Assembly: GCA_017996845.1 (NCBI GenBank)
Contig: JAGOGF010000156.1
Location: 1-5,402, forward strand
Length of the DNA: 5,402 bases
DNA from: Butyrivibrio sp.
GTDB lineage: Bacteria > Bacillota_A > Clostridia > Lachnospirales > Lachnospiraceae
Direction of reading: 5' to 3'
Below the pieces are notes generated by a model that searched no databases, was not told the origin of the DNA, and was given only the letters and a program-made list of their open reading frames with translations. Positions 1 through 5,402 of the stretch are shown here, piece by piece; position 1 is the first letter of the stretch, and every line of letters begins with the position of its first letter. Made by a program: the position numbers and the translations under genes.

Positions 1-1226
1 TTTCATCGCACATGACCAATACGGTAATGATTCTGGAACATGCAGATGAAAATTCGCTGTGTCTTTTTGATGAACTTGGAGCAGGTACAGATCCGACAGA
101 AGGCGCTGCACTTGCAATTTCCATTTTGAATGATCTGCATCAGAGAGGAATACGCACGCTTGCAACAACGCATTACAGTGAGCTGAAGGTATATGCGATG
201 ACAACACCGGGAGTGTGCAATGCCAGCTGTGAATTTGATGTAGAATCACTTCGCCCGACCTATCGCTTACTGATCGGTATTCCCGGAAAAAGTAATGCGT
301 TTGCAATTTCCGCAAAGCTCGGACTTCCCGAGCGGATCATAGAAGCTGCCAAAGAGCAGATCGATCAGGATGATAAGCGGTTTGAGGATCTGTTGACGGA
401 TCTCGAAAAGAGCCGTGTAACAATTGAAAAAGAACGCGCTGAAATAGCAGCTTACAAAACAGAGGCAGAGAAATTAAAGACGCAGCTGGAAGCCAAACAG
501 GAGAAACTGGATCAGTCCAGAGAAAAAATTCTGCAGCAGGCCAATGAAGAAGCAAGAGCAATCTTGCAGGAAGCAAAGGATCTGGCAGACGAAACGATAA
601 AGACCTTCCATAAGGCAGGACCGAATGCTTCCATACAGGATCTGGAACGTGCAAGGACTAAAGTCAGCAAGAATATTTCGGAAAAAAATGCAAAAATCAC
701 CCTGGTTCCGGCAAAAGCACCGACGCATCCGATTCTGAAAGCATCACAGCTGCGGCTCGGAGATTCGGTAAAAATCATATCCATGGGACTCAAGGGAACG
801 GTCAGTTCCATGCCGGATAAAAGCGGCAATATGTTTGTACAATGTGGTATTATCAGAACGAAGACAACTATTTCTGATCTGGTGTTGCTTAAGGATGAGG
901 ATGAAAAAGGATCTATTCGTAAATTCTACGGGGGAGGAAGTCTTGGAGAGCACAAAATGGATCTCTCCCGTGCACTTCGGATGTCTACAGAAATCAATCT
1001 GATCGGAAAAAACTGTGATGATGCGATTGCAGCCCTGGACAAATATCTGGACAGCGCATATATGTCACATTTATCAAGTGTGCGTATCGTACACGGAAAA
1101 GGAACCGGAACACTTCGGCAGGCGGTACACGACTATCTCAAAGGCGTACCATACGTGAAATCCTTTAAACTGGGCGAATTTGGAGAAGGCGATTCCGGTG
1201 TAACAATCGTGACATTTATGAAATGA
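1..1226 (+). CDS. mutS2: Endonuclease/ribosome-rescue ATPase MutS2, C-terminal part (5' end outside window)
   Basis: The reading frame is open from the first base (SSH precedes the first Met at 12), so that Met is internal and the gene starts upstream; about 407 codons are visible of a family length near 790. Residue numbers here count from the Met at 12. The ATPase C-terminal part has a Walker B LCLFDE (16-21), D-loop GAGTDP and H-loop ATTHYSE (51-57); Walker A is off-window. Next come a charged Glu/Lys/Gln-rich coiled coil (about 116-200), a KOW-like beta domain (about 247-293) and a C-terminal Smr domain (about 326-404) with HGKGTGTLR (361-369). In this family MutS2 suppresses homologous recombination and, in Bacillus subtilis (also named RqcU), acts on collided ribosomes; it is a cytosolic dimer. 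The Smr LDLRG motif reads INLIG here, losing Asp and Arg. The family assignment is very secure; which activity dominates in this organism is inference. Confidence 0.97.
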   Translation, partial: SSHMTNTVMILEHADENSLCLFDELGAGTDPTEGAALAISILNDLHQRGIRTLATTHYSELKVYAMTTPGVCNASCEFDVESLRPTYRLLIGIPGKSNAFAISAKLGLPERIIEAAKEQIDQDDKRFEDLLTDLEKSRVTIEKERAEIAAYKTEAEKLKTQLEAKQEKLDQSREKILQQANEEARAILQEAKDLADETIKTFHKAGPNASIQDLERARTKVSKNISEKNAKITLVPAKAPTHPILKASQLRLGDSVKIISMGLKGTVSSMPDKSGNMFVQCGIIRTKTTISDLVLLKDEDEKGSIRKFYGGGSLGEHKMDLSRALRMSTEINLIGKNCDDAIAALDKYLDSAYMSHLSSVRIVHGKGTGTLRQAVHDYLKGVPYVKSFKLGEFGEGDSGVTIVTFMK

Positions 1227-1239
1227 TGAAAAGTAAAAT
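1209..1239 (+). promoter_or_regulatory. Weak candidate sigma-A promoter ahead of the two-component genes
   Basis: GTGACA at 1209-1214 matches five of six bases of the -35 consensus and TAAAAT at 1234-1239 matches five of six of the -10. The spacer is 19 bases, longer than the preferred 17, and the -35 lies inside the last mutS2 codons. It would place a start near 1246, about 30 bases before the regulator's start codon. In an AT-leaning genome such matches arise by chance, so this is only a candidate for separate expression of the regulator and kinase. Confidence 0.25.
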
Positions 1240-1264
1240 GACCTGTAGGAAAAGAAAAGTTGCC

Positions 1265-1272
1265 GGGAGGGG
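1265..1272 (+). promoter_or_regulatory. Strong ribosome binding site of the response regulator
   Basis: GGGAGGGG contains a perfect GGAGG core at 1266-1270, five bases before the ATG at 1276. It supports that ATG as the true start and suggests efficient, independent translation initiation after the mutS2 stop 49 bases upstream. Confidence 0.85.
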
Positions 1273-1275
1273 AAG

Positions 1276-1977
1276 ATGGTTAATAAACAGAAGATTCTGA
1301 TCGTGGATGATGATAATAACATTGCGGAACTGATTTCGCTTTATCTGGTAAAGGAATGTTTTGACACAAAAATCGTCAACGACGGAGAATCCGCACTGGA
1401 AGCAGTAGACAGTTTTGCACCCAATCTGATCCTGCTCGATCTGATGCTGCCGGGAATCGATGGCTATCAGGTATGCCGTGAAGTCCGGGCAAAGCTTCAA
1501 ACACCTATTATCATGCTGTCTGCAAAGGGCGAGGTGTTTGATAAGGTTCTGGGGCTTGAAATGGGTGCGGATGATTATATGGAAAAACCATTTGACTCGA
1601 AAGAACTTGTAGCAAGGGTTAAGGCGGTTTTGAGACGATACAAGCCGCAGACACAGATGGCAGAAGAGTCCTCTGACAAGATGGTGACCTATTCCGATCT
1701 GGAAATCAATATGACCAATTACTCGGTTACCTATATGGGCAATCGTGTGGATATGCCCCCCAAAGAACTGGAACTGCTCTATTTTCTCGCATCATCTCCC
1801 AATCATGTATTTACCAGAGAGCAGCTTCTGGATCAGATATGGGGTTATGAATATATCGGAGATACCAGAACGGTAGATGTTCATATCAAACGGCTGCGTG
1901 AGAAGATCAAGGATCATGAAAACTGGAGAATTGCAACAATATGGGGAATCGGCTATAAATTTGAGGCACATGAATGA
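1276..1977 (+). CDS. Two-component response regulator, OmpR/PhoB family
   Basis: The 233-residue product has the usual length and two-domain plan of the family. The receiver domain (about 5-118) shows the acidic pocket D11/D12, the phosphoacceptor D55 in LLDLMLPG, the switch residue S82, aromatic Y101 and conserved K104 in the KPF motif. The C-terminal winged-helix DNA-binding domain (about 137-231) carries PPKELELLYFL, the recognition-helix segment RTVDVHIKRLREKI and the terminal wing IWGIGYKFE. All residues needed for phosphorylation are present, so it should be an active cytoplasmic transcription factor activated by the kinase encoded immediately downstream, with which it shares a 4-base stop/start overlap. 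The resemblance is general to PhoP/PhoB/VicR-like regulators; I cannot assign a regulon or a named orthologue. The start is fixed by a strong Shine-Dalgarno. No obvious tandem-repeat operator is visible in the 49-base upstream gap. Confidence 0.97.
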   Translation: MVNKQKILIVDDDNNIAELISLYLVKECFDTKIVNDGESALEAVDSFAPNLILLDLMLPGIDGYQVCREVRAKLQTPIIMLSAKGEVFDKVLGLEMGADDYMEKPFDSKELVARVKAVLRRYKPQTQMAEESSDKMVTYSDLEINMTNYSVTYMGNRVDMPPKELELLYFLASSPNHVFTREQLLDQIWGYEYIGDTRTVDVHIKRLREKIKDHENWRIATIWGIGYKFEAHE

Positions 1978-3407
1978 AAAGGACACTTTATCTCAAATTC
2001 CTGATTGCCTATTTTCTGTTCGCTGCATTTGGTTTTCTGGCAGTCGGGACCTTTGTCTACAGTATGACACTGGATCATTGCAAGAGGGAGAGGGCAGAAA
2101 GCCTGTATTCTGAGGCAACACAGATTGCAGATACCTATGCGAGTGATCTTTACAACAGCGAAACCTCCATTGCAACCGTTCAGGAGCAGTTGTCTGTGTT
2201 ATCCAAATATCTGAAGGCGACAATCTGGATCATCAACCCTTCCGGACGACTGGTTATTGACTCGGCCAAAACACTGGATGCTGATCAGGAAGTCATTGTC
2301 AAAGGGTTTGATCCCACCGTTACAGGCGGTACATACTATACCATCGGGAATTTTTTTCATTCATTTGATGATGAAGAACTGAGCGTTTTTGCTCCGATTA
2401 CAGCCAATTATAAAGTACGGGCGTATGTAGTCATTCATACCCCGATGAGCAGTATCCAGCAGTCAGCCAATGAACTTCTGAATATTTCCTATTTGCTTCT
2501 GGTTGTTTTGCTGCTATTGTCGGTTATTATCCTGATTTTTTTCACAGAACTGGTCTATATTCCGCTTCGCAAAATTACGGAGGCAACGGAACAATATGCT
2601 GCCGGGAATATGGACTACCGATTTACGGTTGAAAGTGAAGACGAAATGGGATATCTTGCAGCAACACTTTCCTACATGGCAGGTGAAATTGCAAGAACAG
2701 AAGAAGATCAGAAAAAATTTATCGCAAATGTTTCACATGATTTCAGATCACCACTGACTTCAATCAGAGGTTATCTGGAAGCAATGATTGATGGTACAAT
2801 TCCGTCTGAGATGCATGAACACTATCTGCAGATCGTAATCAATGAAACCGATCGTCTGACGAAACTGACAAATGGTCTTTTGACCCTTAATAATCTCAAT
2901 GCAAAAGGCATGATGCTGGATAAATCCGATTTTGAGATTAATCAGGTGATCCGGAATACCGCGGCATCCTTTGAAGGAACCTGCAGAGCCAAGACGCTTG
3001 CAATTGAACTGGTGCTGACAGATGATAAGATGCTGGTAAATGCGGATATGAGTAAGATTCAGCAGGTACTGTATAATCTGATGGACAATGCGATTAAATT
3101 CAGCCATCATGATTCTGTGATCAAGGTTGAAACGACAGAAAAGCATAATAAGATTTTTGTTTCGGTAAAAGACAGCGGAATCGGAATTCCGAAGGAAGAC
3201 CAGAAGATGATCTGGGAACGTTTCTACAAATCAGATTTATCGCGTGGAAAAGATAAAAAGGGAACAGGGTTGGGCCTTTCCATTGTAAAAGAAATCATCA
3301 AAGCACATGGCGAAAATATAAATGTGATCAGTACCGTGGGTGTTGGAACGGAATTTATTTTTTCATTGCCAAAGGCGAAAGCCATGGATGAGGATGGGGA
3401 AGATTAA
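1974..3407 (+). CDS. Membrane sensor histidine kinase with HAMP, HisKA and HATPase domains
   Basis: The 477-residue protein begins with a basic MKRTLYLK and a first membrane helix (about 8-30). An extracytoplasmic region follows (about 31-168), holding the segment IWIINPSGRLVIDS typical of PAS-like/Cache-like sensor folds. The second helix (about 172-195) is very rich in Leu, Val and Ile. HAMP follows at about 194-246 (IPLRKITEATEQYAAGNMDY). The dimerization domain has H255 within SHDFRSPL, the expected phosphorylation site; the ATPase domain has an N box LYNLMDNAIKFS (N368, N372), G1 DSGIGIP (400-406), F box IWERFYKSD and G2 GTGLGLS (430-436). It should autophosphorylate and pass phosphate to D55 of the upstream regulator. 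The ATG lies in an ATGA overlap with the regulator stop, with TGAGG at 1962-1966 seven bases upstream, suggesting translational coupling. The ligand is unknown. The tail MDEDGED is acidic and probably disordered. Confidence 0.96.
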   Translation: MKRTLYLKFLIAYFLFAAFGFLAVGTFVYSMTLDHCKRERAESLYSEATQIADTYASDLYNSETSIATVQEQLSVLSKYLKATIWIINPSGRLVIDSAKTLDADQEVIVKGFDPTVTGGTYYTIGNFFHSFDDEELSVFAPITANYKVRAYVVIHTPMSSIQQSANELLNISYLLLVVLLLLSVIILIFFTELVYIPLRKITEATEQYAAGNMDYRFTVESEDEMGYLAATLSYMAGEIARTEEDQKKFIANVSHDFRSPLTSIRGYLEAMIDGTIPSEMHEHYLQIVINETDRLTKLTNGLLTLNNLNAKGMMLDKSDFEINQVIRNTAASFEGTCRAKTLAIELVLTDDKMLVNADMSKIQQVLYNLMDNAIKFSHHDSVIKVETTEKHNKIFVSVKDSGIGIPKEDQKMIWERFYKSDLSRGKDKKGTGLGLSIVKEIIKAHGENINVISTVGVGTEFIFSLPKAKAMDEDGED

Positions 3408-3422
3408 GGAAGGAATGGTAGG
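3406..3422 (+). promoter_or_regulatory. Purine-rich leader with two possible ribosome binding sites for trmL
   Basis: AAGGAAGGAA at 3406-3415 overlaps the kinase stop codon, and a weaker GGTAGG lies at 3417-3422. The second is five bases from the trmL ATG at 3428; the first is about 12 bases away and is better spaced for an out-of-frame ATG at 3415. The family-conserved N-terminus MHVILHQPEIPANTGN identifies 3428 as the real start. Confidence 0.6.
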
Positions 3423-3427
3423 AAAAT

Positions 3428-3922
3428 ATGCACGTTATATTACATCAGCCGGAAATACCGGCCAATACAGGGAATATTGGGAGAACCTGCGTAGCAACAG
3501 GAACCTCTCTTGATCTGATAGAACCGCTTGGCTTTCAGTTGAATGAAAAGCAGCTGAAAAGGGCGGGCATGGATTACTGGAATCAGCTCGATCTGCATCG
3601 TTATGTAAACTATGATGAGTTTCTGCAGCAGCATCCCGGTGCAAAGGTCTGGATGGCAACTACAAAGGCAAAAAAAAGCTATGCAGAGGTAAACTTCGGA
3701 CCGGATGATTATATTATGTTTGGCAAGGAAAGTGCAGGAATTCCGGAAGAAATTCTGGTAGAACATGAAGCAGACTGTATTCGTATTCCGATGGGGTACG
3801 ATATCCGGTCACTGAATCTGGCCAATTCAGTCGCGATCATATTATATGAAGCGCTGCGGCAGAATCATTTTAATGGATTGGAAACAGAGGGTGCACTACA
3901 CAGACTGCACTGGAAGGAATAA
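3428..3922 (+). CDS. trmL: tRNA (cytidine/uridine-34)-2'-O-methyltransferase TrmL (SPOUT family)
   Basis: The 164-residue protein is full length for the minimal SPOUT methyltransferases TrmL/YibK/CspR. All three knot motifs are visible: motif 1 NTGNIGRT (13-20), motif 2 FGKESAGIP (98-106) and motif 3 IPMGYDIRSLNLANSVAI (120-137), which together form the trefoil-knot S-adenosylmethionine pocket and dimer interface. KRAGMDYW (44-51) is also typical of the family. In Escherichia coli the enzyme 2'-O-methylates the wobble nucleotide 34 of two leucine tRNAs, helping codon-anticodon pairing; the same substrate is inferred here. It is cytosolic and acts as a homodimer. The gene starts 20 bases after the kinase stop and ends 7 bases before rlmD, so it is probably co-transcribed with both. 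Codons 81-83 lie on a run of eight A's (3670-3677). Other SPOUT 2'-O-methyltransferases (TrmH, TrmJ) are longer and a poorer fit. Confidence 0.95.
   Translation: MHVILHQPEIPANTGNIGRTCVATGTSLDLIEPLGFQLNEKQLKRAGMDYWNQLDLHRYVNYDEFLQQHPGAKVWMATTKAKKSYAEVNFGPDDYIMFGKESAGIPEEILVEHEADCIRIPMGYDIRSLNLANSVAIILYEALRQNHFNGLETEGALHRLHWKE
3912..3919 (+). promoter_or_regulatory. Ribosome binding site that sets the rlmD start
   Basis: GGAAGGAA sits in the last codons of trmL, 10 bases before the ATG at 3930. The same frame is open back to an ATG at 3846, but that longer start would overlap trmL by 77 bases and add 28 residues unlike the family. The site therefore favours 3930 as the start and implies coupling to trmL translation. 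Confidence 0.7.
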
Positions 3923-3929
3923 GAATAGC

Positions 3930-5360
3930 ATGAACGAAAAAAATAAATCAGAACAAAAGCGCTATAGCAAAGATGAAGTACTGCAGGTCACGATTACAGA
4001 TATAGGAAATGACGGAGAGGGGATAGGCAAGGTAGATGGCTATACCCTCTTTATTAAAGATGCCGTTATTGGTGATACTGTGGAAGCAAAGATTATGAAA
4101 CCCAAAAAAAACTATGCCTATGCACATCTGGAGCAGGTACTGGAAGCATCTCCGGATCGCATAAAGCCCAGGTGCCCGATTGCAAGGCAGTGCGGCGGTT
4201 GTCAGCTGCAAAGCATGTCTTATGAAAGGCAGCTGCAGTATAAGGCAGATAAAGTACGGAACAATCTCATCCGCCTTGGCGGCTTTGCGGAATCAGAAAT
4301 AGAGCAGATCATGGAGCCGATTCTGGCAATGGAGAAACCATTCCGATACAGAAATAAGGCACAGTTTCCAATTGGTACAGGAAAAGATGGCAAGGCGATA
4401 TGTGGATTCTATGCTGGCCATTCCCATGATATTATTCCGGTAAAAGACTGCTATATCGGAACGGAAGATAACAAGCAGGTGCTGCAGACGGTGCTGAATT
4501 ACATGGATCGGAATCATGTTCCGGCCTATAGTGAACTGACGGGAAACGGCAAGATCAGGCATGTTCTGATCCGAAAAGGTTTTACCAGCAAGGAACTGAT
4601 GGTATGCCTGGTAATTACACAGAAACAGGGTGAAAAAGATACGTTTTTGCCGGCAGCAGATACACTGATCAATGCGCTTCGCAGAATACCCGGAATGACC
4701 AGTATTTCAGTCAGTATCAATAATGAGGATACCAATGTCATTATGGGTGATGAGATTCATGTACTGTGGGGAAGTAACACCATTCAGGATTCCTTGTGCG
4801 GGCTACGGTTTCATATTTCGCCATTGTCTTTTTATCAGGTCAATCCGGTACAGGCAGAGCGCCTGTACAGCAAGGCAATTGAATACGCGGCGCTGACCGG
4901 ATCGGAAACGGTATGGGATCTGTACTGCGGAATCGGAACGATTACGCTTGCAATGGCCAGAAAAGCAGGGCAGGTGTACGGTGTGGAAAGTATACCGCAG
5001 GCAATCGAAGATGCCAGAGAAAATGCTACAATAAACGGCATTTCCAATGCGGATTTCTATGTGGGTAAGGCAGAAGAGGTTCTACCGCAGAAGTACGCGG
5101 AAGAAGGAATCCGCGCGGATGTGATTGTAGTGGATCCGCCGCGTAAGGGGTGTGACGAGCAGTGCCTTGCGACGATGCTCAAAATGCAGCCGCAGCGTAT
5201 CGTATATGTCAGCTGCGACAGTGCAACTCTTGCAAGAGATCTGCGTATCCTGTGTGATGGCGGATACAGGCTGGAAAAGGTATGTCCGGCGGATATGTTT
5301 GCCTGGACAGTGCACGTTGAGACGGTAGTATTGATGTCAAGGGTTGAAAATCAGCCGTAA
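3930..5360 (+). CDS. rlmD: 23S rRNA (uracil-C5)-methyltransferase RlmD/RlmCD (RumA family), iron-sulfur enzyme
   Basis: From the ATG at 3930 the protein has 476 residues, slightly longer than Escherichia coli RumA and close to Firmicute homologues. An N-terminal TRAM RNA-binding domain spans about 13-72 (TDIGNDGEGIGKVDGY). A cluster-binding set follows: C82-x5-C88-x2-C91 (CPIARQCGGC) plus a fourth Cys, C174 in VKDCYIG. The central region leads to Q303 in FYQVNP, and the Rossmann methyltransferase domain has DLYCGIGTITLA (330-341), E353 in YGVES and DPPRKG (402-407). C429 in VSCDSATLARDL is the expected nucleophile and E464 in HVETV the general base. All catalytic positions known from RumA are kept. 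In Bacillus subtilis a single enzyme of this family (RlmCD) makes m5U at both 747 and 1939; whether this protein is dual-site or single-site cannot be told by eye. The gene follows trmL by 7 bases and is probably the last of the operon. The C-terminus is intact. Confidence 0.96.
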   Translation: MNEKNKSEQKRYSKDEVLQVTITDIGNDGEGIGKVDGYTLFIKDAVIGDTVEAKIMKPKKNYAYAHLEQVLEASPDRIKPRCPIARQCGGCQLQSMSYERQLQYKADKVRNNLIRLGGFAESEIEQIMEPILAMEKPFRYRNKAQFPIGTGKDGKAICGFYAGHSHDIIPVKDCYIGTEDNKQVLQTVLNYMDRNHVPAYSELTGNGKIRHVLIRKGFTSKELMVCLVITQKQGEKDTFLPAADTLINALRRIPGMTSISVSINNEDTNVIMGDEIHVLWGSNTIQDSLCGLRFHISPLSFYQVNPVQAERLYSKAIEYAALTGSETVWDLYCGIGTITLAMARKAGQVYGVESIPQAIEDARENATINGISNADFYVGKAEEVLPQKYAEEGIRADVIVVDPPRKGCDEQCLATMLKMQPQRIVYVSCDSATLARDLRILCDGGYRLEKVCPADMFAWTVHVETVVLMSRVENQP

Positions 5361-5367
5361 AAAAGGG

Positions 5368-5395
5368 CTTGAAATAAGGGCATTTCAAGGTTTTT
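5368..5395 (+). terminator. Probable Rho-independent terminator after rlmD
   Basis: CTTGAAAT at 5368-5375 pairs perfectly with ATTTCAAG at 5382-5389 around a 6-base loop AAGGGC, followed after one G by five T's (5391-5395). The stem can be lengthened past one G/G mismatch by two G-T wobbles and three A-T pairs with the A's at 5362-5364. Only two of the eight core pairs are G-C, so the hairpin is weak. Its position eight bases after the rlmD stop supports a transcript end here; a recombination-site inverted repeat is an alternative. Confidence 0.5.
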
Positions 5396-5402
5396 GCCAT
5401 AA

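Noticed and set aside
337..829. Two overlapping - strand ORFs of 105 residues opposite the MutS2 coiled coil
   Set aside because: Hydrophobic Leu/Phe-rich translations are what the complement of a Glu/Lys/Gln-rich coiled coil gives; no independent evidence of coding.
1227..1275. Possible riboswitch or attenuator in the gap before the response regulator
   Set aside because: Only 49 bases, purine-rich, with no inverted repeat or known aptamer motif visible.
1877..2113. A 78-residue + strand ORF spanning the regulator/kinase junction
   Set aside because: It overlaps two clearly real genes in another frame and shows no domain or motif; a shadow frame.
2760..3146. A 128-residue - strand ORF inside the kinase
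   Set aside because: Antisense to the conserved kinase core; the Cys/His/Ile-rich composition is typical of reverse-complement shadows and there is no matching start signal.
3415..3513. A 32-codon + strand ORF starting at an ATG well spaced from AAGGA, overlapping the trmL start out of frame
   Set aside because: It lies almost wholly inside trmL, has no recognisable family or motif, and is explained as a by-product of the purine-rich leader; conservation of its ATG and stop in relatives would be needed to reconsider it.
3440..3766. A 108-residue - strand ORF inside trmL
   Set aside because: Fully antisense to a conserved SPOUT methyltransferase, with no recognisable domain.
3846..3929. Upstream in-frame extension of rlmD to the ATG at 3846
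   Set aside because: It would overlap trmL by 77 bases, lacks a convincing ribosome binding site, and its 28 residues precede the normal family N-terminus; the ATG at 3930 fits better.

Overview
The window is a compact stretch of five genes, all on the + strand. Codon use, moderate GC content (judged by eye, not computed) and the protein variants seen (MutS2 with an INLIG-type Smr motif, a histidine kinase with HDFRSP, a winged-helix regulator ending in WGIGYKFE) all point to a low-to-mid GC Firmicute. A gut-type Clostridia member, probably Lachnospiraceae, is the best guess. No gene here fixes the genus.

Layout. 1-1226: the 3' half of mutS2, whose 5' part lies outside the window (ATPase C-terminal part, coiled coil, KOW-like domain, Smr domain). 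1227-1275: a 49-base gap with a weak promoter candidate and a strong Shine-Dalgarno. 1276-1977: an OmpR/PhoB-type response regulator. 1974-3407: its cognate membrane histidine kinase, joined by a 4-base ATGA overlap. 3428-3922: TrmL, a tRNA wobble-position 2'-O-methyltransferase. 3930-5360: an RlmD/RlmCD (RumA-family) 23S rRNA m5U methyltransferase with an iron-sulfur cluster. 5361-5402: a short tail holding an inverted repeat followed by five T's, probably the terminator of the unit. No gene-free stretch exceeds about 50 bases, and I see no RNA gene, transposon, CRISPR array or integrase.

How the genes fit together. The gaps within the block are 49, -4, 20 and 7 bases, no hairpin terminator is visible between genes, and the only terminator-like structure follows the last gene. 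A single transcription unit, possibly with an extra promoter before the two-component pair, is the simplest reading. MutS2 (a collided-ribosome or recombination factor), TrmL (tRNA) and RlmD (rRNA) have a translation or nucleic-acid maintenance theme. The two-component system senses an unknown extracytoplasmic signal and has no obvious target in the window.

I found no convincing undescribed system: this looks like ordinary chromosomal core genome. The points most worth a second look are the altered Smr motif of MutS2, the 3' end of rlmD as a possible integration site for mobile elements, and the conserved-looking placement of a sensor pair among translation-related genes.
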